Source: Rallus limicola | Lineage: Eukaryota; Chordata; Aves; Gruiformes; Rallidae | DNA: 64,000 bases | Assembly (NCBI GenBank): GCA_022605955.1 | Contig: JAKCOZ010000041.1 | Coordinates: 4,018,501 to 4,082,500 of the forward strand | Reading direction: 5' to 3' | Shown here: positions 24,349-37,170 of the stretch, piece after piece | How positions within the stretch are numbered: the stretch's first letter is position 1 | Layout: each line of letters opens with the position of its first letter | Program-made: the position numbers and the translations under genes | Notes under the pieces: generated by a model | The model's database searches: none | The model's input: the letters and a program-made list of their open reading frames with translations, nothing else | Told to the model about the DNA's origin: nothing

Positions 24349-27300
24349 TTTATTTCCCTGGCAGAAGGTAGAGGCCAGTATTTGGTTCAGCTGACATGAG
24401 TGGGTTCCCAGAGGGAGCATGGGGAGGACAGGGCAGTGTTTGCAGGAAATGGGAGAGGAGGTTGCACTACAAGGAAAAATGCACACTTGAAAAGTGCAAG
24501 AGATGTGCAGGGATTTAAGATGCAGCTAAGTGAAACCAGACGTCATTTTCTGCTGTTCACAAAACTAACTTACCTTCTACTAAGGCCCCCTTGTTAACAC
24601 ATCCTCTTAGATACCAGACATTTTTCAAAGAACTAATGGTCTCTTCATCTACTACAGAGGATTCTTTTTATGCAGCTGATTCTAATTCCTACAACTTTAG
24701 TGTAATTCCAGATTCTGAATCTTCATTCACTCTCAGGATGTAACTATCATCACTCCTTGAATTCAATCGTTAAATTCACCCTATCTTATTCAAGAATCAC
24801 ACTGGAATTCTGATGGACACTCCTGTTATTTCATGTGCTTTATTTGTTTTGCCTTCATAAATTCTGAATTAACTGTTCTGTAGACATCAACAATACAGCA
24901 TGTTCTACTCCTCAAACTTCAGTAACTTCTCCTATTTGGTATTTTACACCAGACTGTACAGAAAAAGCTAATCTTAGTCTCAGTGCAAATACAATTGAAA
25001 TACTTCCCACCCTACTTTCTCTTATGGTCACTGTCCAAGGCACTGGTTAAATCTGGCTCTCTATTAAAGTCTCTAAAGCACAGAAAGTCAAACCATTCAA
25101 TGATAATTTTTATTTCTTATTGATTGCTAGAAGTCTTGGAAATCCATCTGTATCATACTGTAGATGGTTGATTTTCAGCAGAAAATATAATAGCCATGAA
25201 AGAACGTGCCCCATTCTTCACTCTCTTTATAACATTCATTATGTGTAACTCTAATAGTGGAATAAGCAAAAGAATGCACCTTCTTTCTCTAAAAGTAAAA
25301 ATTCTCCATTTCCCAGAACTTCTGCATTACTTTACGATACAGAACAGTGGATTTGGGATTTGCCAGACCACAGGAGAAAGCTAACTGCTGATTAATGCAA
25401 CCAATACTGGAAACACTATCTTGAGATATTTTAAGGAACAGCCAAATGCTTAACTGTTTCAGCTGAAACATCAGGCAGGTAGCTGGACACATTACTGCTG
25501 ACTTAGCAAAATTAATGGGACTTGAGCCAGGTTCAGAGATGCACCTACTTTTAATTTCAGGGCCAGACCTTGTTACTCAAGTAGGTATGGCAAATTGCTA
25601 TAGGATCTGGGAAAGCTGATTTTCTCCTATCACCATATTCCTACCCCTGCAAAGCAGAAAAAGGGCAAAAGAGGAGTCTGCATCCACTCCACCTCCCAGC
25701 CCTTTGTTCCACCTGAGTTCAATCCCTCTGGAGCCCTTGTGAGCTCTAAAGATGGGACAGAAAGTTGTGACAGAAAGCTTCTGCACTCATGTTTGTCATG
25801 TGAGGGTTTGCAACTGCACGTGGTGTTGCAAAAAAAGCTGTACTCCATGGATTCAGAATCCATTTCAAACTATACTCCTTGTTTTTTCAATCTAAATGTG
25901 ACATGCTTTCAACAGAAGGCAGTCTGATAGTCCTGCATTTGTACAGGTGTCTTATGAAGCATATATGCCTCTCCTCCAGCTCACAACTGTTAAAGAGAGC
26001 AGGTGATACACAAGCACATGATCAAGCCTACTGCCTGAAAACATGGAACAATTAAGATACTTTATTGCATGCCCTTCTTTGTTTAATTCCAGTGTAGTTG
26101 CAAAATTATAATCTGCAGTGCTTCAAAACCCAAGAAGAAATTAGCATGCTGTTCACCTGAATAAAAATATGTTCTTCCTCACCAATTCCTTTAAATGGTC
26201 TGAAAAATAAACTAACTGAAGTTTTCTTTAACTAAGAATAGCTAAACCCAGTATTTCCATTTTTACTGAAGGTGTAGTAGTGCAATATAGGGTAATCTTT
26301 ATATAAGTAAACTTAACAATATTACTGCTTTAGTATACAGGAAGAGATTGGAGAAAAAAAAAGTATGCCTTATTCTGGTCTCTGGTTATTCATGTATTTC
26401 AGCTAAGTAAAGGTACTTACAGGAAAGGATGAATTGGAAGGGGTGAGAGTGAGAATGGGTTTAGGCAACTTGATTAGTAACATTCATATTGATTTCAGTT
26501 GCTATGTGGGAGAGGAGAAAAATTACTCCCATTTTAGTTTTAAAACCTAAAGCCAAAGCAGTTTCATTTACTTAATGACAAAGCTAGTCACAGCAGAAAA
26601 GATTAATTTTTTGTTAAGGTACTTTGCAATATAAAAAGATCTTTGGCAAGCTTCAAAATAATTGTAGCAGATTTCTGGGGTTTTTTTATTTCTCCCCAAT
26701 ATCATATATGATTATATGTACAGTAACCAGTTCATTTTGATAAAGACTTCAAAATGGGGATAGAAATGTGATGTAAAAATATATACCATAACAGATAGCA
26801 GAACAACAAGGTTGACTCTCTTAGAGCTGATGTCCATGTGGATCCCCTTCTTGTAAGCACTTAAGCATTATAGATCTAGTCATGTTTTTTCAAAATCCTG
26901 TTCCCATACAGCATCTGGGAACATACAAGGCTAAAGGGACCCACACACTGTGAGCTCAAATACAGACTGACCCAGTGTCTCAAGCTTGGAAAGAACAGGG
27001 ACATGCCATCTGACCCATGTAGCATAAGATCTTCAAGGCCCATAGTTACTTTAATATTTATTGGGGGTTTTATTAGCAATCCACATGATTTCACTCCTGA
27101 TAATAAGCTAGTCTATGAAATACAGTTACCCCAAACACCCCGTGTGAAAACAGTACATTTCCACCTGTTACAATTGTTGGCCATCAGCCTTCATTGACCA
27201 AGTCTTGAGGAGAAAACCCAAGGCACAACTGCAGCACAGAGCATGAAACTATGGAACACTTTAAACCAATATAATAAAACCTGAAAAATTAATTTGCAAA

Positions 27301-28259
27301 GAAAAGGAGTTAGAAAGAACAGGTTAGTAAGTGTATTCCAAGGCAGAGGTCCACCAGCATAGCCAGTGCCATGCTGAAAACCCAAGAGGAAAGAGACTCC
27401 CTAATTGGGAGCATAAATATCACAAATGTATTTTTAAACACTGGGGCCATGACAGTATGCTAAAATATTCCAATTCCTGGCTTGCAAAGGTGATGTGTAA
27501 AGACTGATGCTTAAAGAATTTTTATAGATCTAAGCAGAAAGTCCTTATGCTTTCAGGGTTAGAATTGCATAATCTGAGTAACTCAGCTCTTGCTCAGAGT
27601 CTAGTCAGAAAACATCTTCATTCTAGCTTTATAAATCACTGTAGTTGAGGCTTTCCTGGTTTGACACAATGTTCTGACCCCAGAAAGGAAATTTTGCAAT
27701 TGGGTGAGAGATGGAGGGCAACAGATTTGCTGAAAGTTTTGCATAGCAAAAGAGAAGACCTGGCTGCTATCTGATTGCACTCCCTGGAGCTGAACAGGTT
27801 CCTGTTGAAATAAATGGCAAACCAAGCAAAGACAGCTGACAGAACCAACAGACAGACACCTCGAGTGCTAAGAGCAGAACTGAGAACATGACTTTGTTCT
27901 GCAATGACTTTAGCAACCCACAACAGATCATCTTGAACTTGAATTCTCACTTGTAATGACTGCAAATCAGATCATCCACCAAAACAAGGCTACCCTGCAG
28001 TAGCCCAAGCCCCCTTTTGTATATTTCTAATATATATTTGTATTGTGAAGTATCTCATGACCTCTCTACGGCATAACCCCTCACACCACCTGACATGTAA
28101 GAAATTAAAGAATAGCAAACAAGACAAAACAACATTTCTATTTAATTTTGTATCTGTGTCAGTAGAAGAATTTCTTTTATCACCCTCCTCATTAATTGAG
28201 GAGTTACCATCACCTTGCACTGCAATGTTACCTACTGCCATGCCTGTAGCATCTCCTCC
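24349..28259. other. No gene or repeat confidently recognised
   Basis: The stretch is AT-rich unique sequence. On the minus strand, an open frame 27965-27636 (109 codons) begins next to an acceptor-like tttgcag and has a hydrophobic stretch GVCLLVLSAVFAWFAIYF after a polar segment. It lacks an ATG near its start and has no recognised family. A minus-strand splice-site pair near 24574-24650 is also open in one frame. I treat both as probable chance. Confidence 0.4.
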
Positions 28260-28505
28260 CCATCAGCCTTTTCCTCCTCTCATCTGGGTGCTCTCAAGGC
28301 TGCTTCTCACACTGGTTCTCACTGCGTGGCCAGGGCTTTGCCCTTTCTCAGATCTGTTTTCACAGAGGCACCACCAGCACCACTGATGGGCTCAGCTGTA
28401 CCCTGCACAGCTGGGTGTTGGGGAACTGTCAGGAATGACAGGTCTGAGCTATGCCTGCTTTTCCAGAGGACAGTCACAAAGTTCCTCTTCATGGACCTGA
28501 CCCTA
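28260..28505. other. GC-rich block, possible interspersed repeat
   Basis: This block is clearly richer in G and C than its surroundings (for example ctgatgggctcagctgtacc and tgccctttctcagatctg). It resembles a motif order I associate with repeated avian sequence, but I cannot assign a family. It abuts the CR1 fragment that follows. A repeat-library search would decide. Confidence 0.3.
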
Positions 28506-28521
28506 TCCTCCTAACACCTAC

Positions 28522-28711
28522 CCCTCAAGTATTTATCAGCATTGATTAGATCTTCCCCTCAGTCTTCTCTAGGCAAATAGTCCCAAGTCCTTCAGTCTCT
28601 CTTCATAAAAAAGATGTTCTAGTCCCCTCAGCACCTCTATAGCCCCTTATTGTACCCTCTCCAGTAGCTCCCTGTCCTCCTTGACTGGGGAAGCCCAGCA
28701 CTGCACACAAT
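28522..28711 (-). mobile_element. CR1 LINE internal fragment
   Basis: On the plus strand this reads as reversed CR1: cctcaagtatttatcagcat, then a segment around tcagtctctcttcataaaaa, then ctctccagtagctccctgtc. It covers the end of ORF2 only; both the CR1 3' terminus and the upstream body are absent. No open frame of note remains. Confidence 0.85.
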
Positions 28712-31700
28712 GACAGGAGATTCTTCTGTACAATGCTATACTCACTACCAGTGCTCATTACGTGACCATACAAAACACAAGTCCAAACTCAGCACAGAGT
28801 GGAATGAACAAGGCTCACACCCAAGTGCTATTGGTTAACTGACCATTATGATTTCAAAGTACCAAGTATCACATAGTTGATTCCATGTAGCTTGAAAAAC
28901 AGCATGGGAAGCTAATCAGGAGACTCAGTCAACATCCACAGTTATTCCAAGATCAATGGGAATAGGTATTCAGCTACAGAAGACTTGATCCTAGCTACAT
29001 GCATGCTTTATCATATTCAGCATATGCACTGAGTGTGCCCAGTAACATACAAGAGAATATAAAACCATTTCCAACAAATGTTCCTGGATTTGTGCATTTC
29101 GTAGCTGTGCAATAGGAAATACATCAACTTATCTCACAACAAGGAGAGAGGAGCTTTTGCCAGTTCAGAAAAGAAGTTATATCCTGACTGGCCTTTATCA
29201 AGTTTGCTTACATATTTACACAAAACAAATTATCTCTTCATTTCAGCTTCAAGGAGAAGGTATTGGGGGGAGGAAAGTAACAAGAGGCAAACTGACAGCT
29301 TGCTCAGGTCAAGAAAATTGGGCAGCAGATACACAACTAGTGCTTGGAACAAGAATAAATGGAGCCAGCTGCAGTTCATATTTTCATTGTAAGGAATTTC
29401 TTTGGGGTTTCAGAGGGGAAAAGTGAGGTTGGGGGATGCTGACATTAAAGAAAACGCCCTTGCTTGTGACCAGTAAAGGGACTGGTGAAAACGTGTATTT
29501 CACCCTCAGTGCAGAATTATGCTAGCTCAGGAGAGCGCTTTAAGACCCGTCTTCTGTGGATATTAGCAGAGTCTCAGATATACAGAAAACACTGTGGAGG
29601 ATTTAAAAGTATGAAAGGATTATATAGACTTGAACTGTGGATGAGGTTGAAGTGCATTCAAGAAAGCAATAAAGACCAGTGAACCAGAAACGCCCTGCTC
29701 ACTTATGATAAAATATCTAGTTAATACCAAAGAAAAGCTTCAAATAGACTTGTCTGGTTCTTTAGAAAGTCACTGTAAAATAATGCCAGTATTCTTTGTA
29801 TAAATACTTCCACAAATAAAGAGTCTCTTTTAGAAAGAAGATTGAACTTGGTAAGTAAGCAGCTTAAGCAGTAAGGAAAAGCATATTAAAATTATTTCTT
29901 AACTTGCAGAAATGTTGAATAATGGTCCCTGGCCATATTCTGTAATGAAAACAGACCATACACTCTTCCCAGAGTAATGTACCTTCCCACTTTTTTACAT
30001 GTGAGAACTGTACCAGAAGGTTAATGTGATCCAAAATGGCAATACAAATAAAGGTAATTAACACCAACTACTTACTCTTTAAGTCTGAATTTTGCTCATT
30101 TTCTCAACAAGTGGGAAATTCGCCAACTAACCTACTATCTTCACCACCAGTCTTTTCACTAATATTAGGGAAAAGAGATACTGTAGACTAAGGAGATTAA
30201 ATTAATATAATTTGACTAACCAAAATAAGCAATGAGAAGCATGAAATGCTTTCACCTTAATTAACTCATATTTCATTAGAGCAAAGTCAGACTCACTGTT
30301 CTTCAGAGGAAGAGCCCAGTAGACACTGTAGACTCTAAAATGCTTTGTTTTGTTTATGGGGGATCTTACTAGAATTATAAGACTCAAGTGAACTATGCAA
30401 GAAATAAAAACACATTCTAGCATAAGAAGTATTATAGACACTAAGGCAAAACTCAGCACTTCTCCATCTGTTACCAATTCAAAGTGTGATCCTCATCAAT
30501 TTTGAATGTGAGACTAATTTTGGTAAATCAGGCATTCGCTTACCATCAGGTGAGGATTTTGTTTTCCCTTTGCAGCTATGGAACCTAGGGATGTAAACTG
30601 CAAGACTCCTACTCTAAGTAGGGCATGCAGAGCAGTCCTCATCAAATAAAGAAAGCATCCAAATAGAGCAGGGGATCTTTCTTACCTCTCTTAAAGCTCT
30701 GGGGATGAGGGTTACATGGGGGAAAACGCAGAGAGAGAGAGATGATAGCTAAATCTTACAGATCCTTGCTCACCAAACCAGCTCTAGATCTGCCTCCTAG
30801 CACCATCATCTCCTTGTCTGTGCCTCCACATTTGCAAAGCCTCATTAGCAACTCATTAGGAACACTACAGATGTGTCACACAAACTTGCTCTGGGAGAGG
30901 GAATTAGGGAATCTGTATAAGAACTAACTCAGAAACCTGGAAATGCTTTAAACAGTTGTTCAGAGAACATCCTGATCATTATGTGGAAAATAATAAATCA
31001 TCATTTTTAGCAAACACTGAATTAAGAAAGAGATACATCTTTCTAGGGTTTGAAAGGCTAAAACAAAAAGAATTGCTCTCTGGGTCAGTGCCCTGTTCAT
31101 ACTTGGATTTCTAGTAATAAGAGAAGGAAGTTACAGCTTTTACTTCAGGAAGGCCTGAGTTTATTTTAAAGCAGTCAGTGTCCACTTACAACAATGAAAA
31201 AGATCTTTCTTTCTGCCCTACTGTTAGTATCAACAGCTGTTGACAGTTTTTTCTCTGTTTAAAACAAATCTGTAATTCATTTATTGTGTTAGAACAAATG
31301 CCACTTATCTGATACTTATTTCACACCTAGTTCAGTCTAAAAAAAAAAAAAAAAAAAAGCCCCACTCATTTAGAAAAGAATCAGTCCTCAAAAATCCATA
31401 GAAAAAATTTGGCCTTAATCCTATGGAAGCAGCTGCAGCACAGCATCCCTCACAGCACTGATTTGGGAACAGTGTGCCTGGTAGGGACAGAACACCAGAA
31501 AACAGACAGTTACAAAGGGGAAAATGTTGTGACCTACACTTCTTCAAGGAAACTCTTCAAGCTCATCTGTAATACTTCTGCCTGAGAACACGTGGTAGAG
31601 ATACTTCTGTTCAGGAAGAAGGGTAGAAATAAAGCTAAATGCAAAGTACTGTCATACCTCTGATGTAGCTTTGAGCAGTGGTGCTTCACCACAGGGGAAA

Positions 31701-32635
31701 AGTTGAATTACTAGTGGAAATACCTTGCAAGTTGAGCACTAACACTCTGATACATATTGTACTTCCCCCCTGCCATCAGTTTGATACCCATAACACTACT
31801 GACTTCAGTGGGGTTTATCATAACATGTTTGGGAAGACAAGTACTGTTTTAAGGCACAAATGTAGACAAAATATAAATACAAACAAGTTTACACCTCTGA
31901 ATACAACAAAATGTCCATTCACCAAAGTAATTAGAGATGCCACATTCTCTTTCTGCCATTTTCTGCTATTCTTACTTTGCAAAGTAATTTAAGCAGGATT
32001 AATTTACTAAAAAAGTCTGTCTTTAAAACATTTGGCCTGATAAAGTATACAAATGCAAAATAAATATTTAAGGGGGGGAAGAAACTTCTGAGGGTGTTCA
32101 CAGAGTTACTGTTGCTATGGGAACCATATTGCTGCAATTCAGAGTCTGCACATTTGTCTCACTTTTTCTCTGGTTCCTGGAAGGGCAGAAACTGCCCTTC
32201 ACCATGAGGTCAGGAAAAGGGAAACATATTAAATCATTTGGAAATATTCATATACACGAATTCAGAATGTTGTTGGTTAAAATGGGCCTGTGAGAGCATA
32301 TCATAAAATCTCTAATGCTCAGAGTAATACAAACATCAAAGATTCCCACTGTCCTCCCATTGTAAACCACATTCCTCCTTCCTTTAGTGCACTACATTTG
32401 TGTGTCCTTTGCCTTTCAGTGACTACACACTAATTAACATGAAAGTTACTATATGCTAAGGAAGACAATTTGTGTAAGATACTTGGAAATACACTGGGTA
32501 TTTTTTGTGACGAGGTCTCAGGGAACTAAAAAAGGAACTGGGCAAAGTCAATCAGGGACCCATCTGAACCACCAAAACAGGTGCCTTTTTTTCTTCCAGT
32601 CTTCCAGTAAATTTTAAAGCAAATGTTGTTTCCTG
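28712..32635. other. No gene; poly-A tract at 31339-31358 and a hairpin at 32180-32200
   Basis: Sequence is unique apart from a run of 20 adenines at 31339-31358 and a perfect short palindrome at 32180-32200 (gaagggcag, three-base loop, ctgcccttc). The poly-A run has no recognisable retroposed sequence upstream, so I do not call a processed pseudogene. Confidence 0.45.
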
Positions 32636-33096
32636 TCAAGGACTTTTCAGTTCCTCACCCTGCCCTGCTAATGAGAAGGTGGGGGGTGCCCAGGAAGCTG
32701 GGAGGGGATACAGCTGGGACAGGTGTCCCAAACTGGCCAAAGAGGGCTTCCCATGGCAATTACATCATGCTCAGCATAAAGGGGGGCTGGTGAGGGGAGG
32801 AGCACACTGCTCCAGGACACGCAGTTTTTGGGGATGGTCCAGCTTTGGGACAGCTCTGAGCTGTACAGCCTGTGTTATGCAGTTCAGTGAGAAACCGCCT
32901 TGTATATCACCACTTTCATATATTTTTGCTATAAAATAAGTCCTATTATTATTATTTCTCTCTCTGCTGTCCTAGTAAACTGTCCATATCCCAACCCACA
33001 AGGTTTGCCTTGTTTTTTTTCCTTCCCCTTCTCCCCCATCCTGAGAGTGAGCAGCTGTGTGGTGCTCGGCTCCCAGCTGGGGGCAGAACCTCAACA
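32636..33096 (+). mobile_element. ERV LTR, 5'-truncated
   Basis: Features match a common avian retroviral LTR layout: gtcaaggacttttcagttcc, then aatgagaaggtggggggtgc, a TATA-like tcagcataaa at 32771-32780, aaactgtccatatcccaacc, and a terminal block ggtgctcggctcccagctgg that ends with caaca at 33096. The upstream third of the LTR is missing and no primer-binding site follows, so this is a truncated solo remnant. The terminal block reappears, reversed, in the LTR piece at 46322. Confidence 0.75.
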
Positions 33097-34052
33097 CTGC
33101 TCATCATGGTATTTATTTTGGGACAACATTCTGTGCTCAAATTTCACACCAAAAATCTAGCAGGACTTAGCACACAGAAAGTGTAGCCATAACATTATGT
33201 TCAGAATTCTGTTACCTTGGTGACATTCCAGGCCAAAAGAGCATTCAACCACCACTGAGAGGAACAGTTTGGGAGACTCACTCTTTTCCCCCTAGGATAT
33301 ACTCAGAAATTTAATGACTGGTTTGCATGCTTGGCAAATGGACTTCATATGTGGTCACTTCATAACCTGGAGCGCTCCTGGAGCAAACCAATGTTAGAAT
33401 TATTGCTAATCACAGAAGACTAAAACAACTACAGGCACAGTAACTACACATATCTATGAGAAAAAGAAAAAGAAAATGGCTGTGGAGGATCTCTCTCTTT
33501 CCACTTTCCCATTAGCACCATCCTGTGCAAGGATTGTGTATCACATAAGAGGCTTCCAGCAAAAGAAAGCATTATGTATGCAATCGCTGTACATATCTAT
33601 GTATACGTAAGCCCATTTGCAGCAAGCCTGACATATCCAGGTTAGTCATGCTTCCCATACATGTCCTGGCTGTTCAAGTCACCATCTACACATGCTCTGG
33701 AGAGAAAAGTTAAAATGCTTCATGAGGCCATGCAATTGTGTCATCCCCTCCTTTTAAACAAGGGTCATGTCCTTTTCCAAGGCAGCAGACACAAGGCACA
33801 ACATCAGGACAGCTTAACTTTGGAATTTCTTACACTTGGTAGAGCCTCACAGAAGAGAAACCCATTCAGTTAATATACACAGTCAAGATATTAATCTATT
33901 TACAGAAAATTAATATCCAGACCCAAAACCTAAATAACTCAGTGAGAGCTGAAAAAAAGGTAGTTAATTCAAAAGCTCATGCCTGGAAGCAACCATACAT
34001 GAGTAGTTGTGCTAAAGAAGCGGTGTAAAATCTCATGAATTCTAACACTTAC
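33097..34052. other. No gene or repeat recognised
   Basis: Unique sequence with short ORFs only. Confidence 0.5.
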
Positions 34053-34137
34053 CTGAGTAAAATGTGGGTTGAAAAGAAGCCCAGAACAATTGGAGAGAGC
34101 ACAAACATCATGTCTCTGAATGTAGTCCAACTTCTCA
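34053..34137 (-). other. Candidate exon, minus strand
   Basis: On the minus strand a C-rich acceptor (ccaccccaccgtactcag) and a perfect donor (actcag then gtaagt) frame 85 bp. Two frames are open: one reads KLDYIQRHDVCALSNCSG, the other a membrane-like TFRDMMFVLSPIVLGFF. Neither is recognised. The acceptor's pyrimidine tract is simply the complement of the ggggt repeat at 34147-34164, which may make it look stronger than it is. Confidence 0.22.
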
Positions 34138-34146
34138 CTGAGTACG

Positions 34147-34164
34147 GTGGGGTGGGGTGGGGTG
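34147..34164 (+). repeat. Short (GGGGT)n tract
   Basis: Tandem ggggt units lie on the plus strand (ggtggggtggggtggggtg). The run could form a small G-quadruplex, but only three runs reach four guanines. Confidence 0.8.
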
Positions 34165-34309
34165 TGGAGAGTGCCTAGGTTAGCCTATACCCTAATTATC
34201 TTATTTGGGGTTTCTTATAGTGCCTTCCAAGTACCTCAGCTGATAAAAGGGTGCCAGGCTGACTCAATATGGTAATTTTTATTTACCTATAGGAATTTTG
34301 TGAAGACAC

Positions 34310-34717
34310 TGCTGTTTCTGGCCAGGCCAGAGTTAACCTCCTCAAGCAGCCAGCACAGGTGAGCTGAGTTAGCTCAGGGTTATTTTTCACACCCATACAT
34401 AAAAGGGGCTGGTCAGGGAGAGGTACTCCTGGGTGCCTCCAGAGCAGTCTAAGTGCAGCCTGGGACTAGACCTGAGATCTAAGCAGCCCAAGTGCAATTA
34501 AGATCAAGCCTGTTGAGGGTTGTGCTGTACTCTATTATCATGGGGTTGGTAAGGTACCAGGTGTAAATGTTACTTGCAAATGGCTGTTATTGTTCTACTT
34601 TCACGGTGCTCTTGTCAGTAAACTGGCTTTATCCCAACACACAGAAGGTATGTCCTTCTCTGGGAGTGAGTGAGCAGCACATGGTGCTCAGCCACTGATT
34701 GGGGCTGAATCACCACA
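34310..34717 (+). mobile_element. ERV 5' LTR
   Basis: The LTR starts near tgctgtttctggccaggc and runs through ccagagttaacctcctcaag, a segment around acataaaaggggctgg (TATA-like), gttattgttctactttcacg and ggtgctcagccactgattgg, ending at caccaca (34717). It is followed within about ten bases by a primer-binding site, which identifies it as a 5' LTR. It shares its start, centre and end blocks with the LTR at 42085-42428 but has an extra middle segment, so the two belong to related subfamilies and are not one recent pair. Confidence 0.8.
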
Positions 34718-34725
34718 GTCCTTTT

Positions 34726-34743
34726 TGGTGCTTAATGTGGGGC
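34726..34743 (+). promoter_or_regulatory. Decayed retroviral primer-binding site (lysine tRNA type)
   Basis: The 18 bases tggtgcttaatgtggggc match the complement of the 3' end of vertebrate tRNA-Lys (CUU type, tggcgcccaacgtggggc) except at four positions, all C to T. Two of these are at CpG sites. This points to decay by cytosine deamination. It lies immediately 3' of the LTR, as expected. Confidence 0.72.
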
Positions 34744-36010
34744 CTGAAGGGTTGGGATAATGGTAGATCTGACCCAATTATGTAAAAAAGCTGGGATAAA
34801 ATGTTCATCATCTTATTTGAAGAGGTGATGGTAACAATGATGTTTTGCTTGCTCACCTGGTTTTGGTATGTGAACCCACACTCATTTTATATAATCCCTG
34901 CCCAGGCGTTTATCACTTCAGGGAGTCAGGATTCTAACTCTGTTATACTGTATGATACTGGTTAATGACAAGATATCATCAGTGTTTGTCAGCCTCAGAG
35001 GGTATCTGTATGTTGCATTTCTGTTTTTTCCAACTATTAGGCAACATATATCAGCATTACTAAATAATCACACTTGATTAATGGGGAAGGGGAGGTGTGC
35101 TTCCTCCTCCCTTTTTCCTTCAGGCTTGTTACAATAGCCTTTGATAACTAACTTTGACTGCCCATAGCATATTCAGACCAGCACGTGCATATTGCTCATT
35201 CTCCTGAACGCCTTTCAAGTCTAAAGTTTACAAAAAATTGTTTTAAGAGTATTGCCAGAAGATTTTCCCTGGGCCTGAAGGTTCAGGAGTGGCATGGAGC
35301 GTGGGATGGTAGGAGCAAATATCTAGACAAGAAAAATAGATCCATAGATGCTGTGGATACCCAAACCTCAGAAACGGACACTGTAGCTGAACCAGAAAGA
35401 ACCCTTACAACTGGCACTGTGTCAACTCAGATGTCAGAGACTGCAGCTCCTTCAACCCCCACAAGCACTATGGCTACTCAAACCTCAGAGGTCAACCCTG
35501 TAGTTGAGTCAGAAAGCCAACCAGTACCAATATCAGTCACCCCTATACAGAAGAAGAAATACACAAAGACCATGTGAGAACCTGAAGAGGCAGTACTGGA
35601 GGTTATAACATAATTCTTGTCCTTGAGTGAGCTGAGAGACATGAGAAAGATTGCAGCTGCCTTCCAGGGGAGCACATCATCACTTGGCTGCTCCAATGCT
35701 GGGACAATGGGGAATAAGAAGGCAAGGAGGCCAAGCAGCTGGGATCCATGTCCAAAGGAGGAGGCATTGACAAGGCGATTGAAAAGAAGTGCCAAGCCCT
35801 GAGCCTCTGGAAGTGACTTCTATCAAGTGTAAGGGAAAGGTACCCGTTCATGGAAGATGTGGTGTGTTGGCCAGGCATATGGGCAACCATGGAGTTTTTT
35901 TACTATGATCCTGATCTGTAGTTACCCACTGATCCTGATGAAGTCCAATGTTCCTGACCCATGTGAGGAATGCAGAGTTCTTAAGTCTTCCTTGGAAAGA
36001 GTTATACAAT
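34744..36010 (+). pseudogene. Broken endogenous retrovirus leader and gag remnant
   Basis: After the primer-binding site comes about 440 bp of leader and then a gag-like region. The frame 35185-35577 is open and carries three repeats of a TQTSE-type motif (one as TQMSE) before KKKYTKTM and a stop. The next recognisable block (SLSELRDMRK, about 35620) needs a frame change, and further blocks follow in shifted frames until about 36000, with several stops. The organisation matches the Gag precursor of avian endogenous retroviruses. No protease, polymerase or envelope sequence follows. It cannot make a functional product. The class is uncertain; the lysine primer favours a class II-like element. 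Confidence 0.68.
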
Positions 36011-37170
36011 TCATAATATACCTGTTTCTTCAGGTTTTTTAAGACCAGTTGTTACCCATAAGAAAAAAACATGTTTTTATTAACATACATACTTTCTTTG
36101 TTTTTATTTCCTCAAATGCAATAAAGCCATTTAGCTATCAGGGTAATTTAGTCTCAAATCTCCACATTCCAGTTTGGTTTTCATTATTTCACATGATTCT
36201 TTTACCCTTATTAGAGAAGCTGGCTTTATTCCCACCTCATAAAGTGACCTGAATTCTCCAGGAATTTTCTAGCATTGATTTGTCTTCTTTCATAACGTTG
36301 ATGGCATGACTATTCCTATCTTTACTTTCTCTACTTCCTTTTTATTATTTTCATAATTCCACATTAATACACTATATTTTCCCTCAGATAGATCACTCTT
36401 TTTTTTTTCTTGTAATAATGCTATGTGCTTTTCATTTTCCTTTTCCTTCTCCTACCCACCCCAACACGTAGACAGTAAGAGATATGGCTATACTGAATTT
36501 GGCATTTATCTGTTTTTAAAATAATATCCAAGAGAACACCAAACAGCAAAATTTTTTACAATTTATTCTTATTTTTTAATCTTTCAGTCCATTTCTGACA
36601 CATGTAATTCACCTGACCAAAATTTTCTCTCTGAACACATTCCAAAACCTCTTATTCTGGAACATCTTTCATTCGGAGCACTATCAACATCATCTATACA
36701 TGATTTTGGGGATGTCACAATCACTTTCTTGTTAATAGCTTTTATGAGATTCACAATATTTTTCAAGCTAGACTTTGGGAACATGCATCTCACAGGATGA
36801 AATATTTTCATCCCAGTATATATATGATTGGCTGTACATAGAAAACTCATAACTATTTTTACTTTCTAAACCCTCATCTCCTTCCTTCAAGTATTTTTTT
36901 AAATCTACCGAGTCTTTTACTTGTTTAGATTTCTTTCATGTAGTATGTCAGTTATTGTGAGACAGCCATTAAAACACAGGGAGACTTATCATCCTGTTTT
37001 TGATTTAGGGAGTCAAATTTGCAGTTTAGTTCACAGTAGAAAGCATCACAATCCTCTATGATGTCACTCCTGTTCTGACACAGATTGGTTTTGCTTTTCA
37101 TTGCCTAGATTAGGTACAGAAGTTTCTTTCTGCATGGCAGTGCTGCATTTTTCTCATCACTGCATGGCAG
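36011..37170. other. AT-rich unique sequence, no gene
   Basis: Long T-rich and AT-rich runs without coding or repeat signatures. A 12-bp direct repeat, tgcatggcagtg, occurs at 37131 and 37161, the second copy at the 5' border of the following CR1. Confidence 0.5.

Noticed and set aside
24574..24650. Minus-strand block with a perfect donor and one open frame
   Set aside because: The acceptor is weak and the block is short. It mainly shows how often such pairs arise by chance.
29757..29849. Strong donor (ttg then gtaagt) with an upstream acceptor
   Set aside because: All three frames contain stops, so at most a non-coding exon, with no other support.
31339..31358. Poly-A run as the tail of a processed pseudogene
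   Set aside because: No recognisable retroposed coding sequence or target duplication accompanies it.
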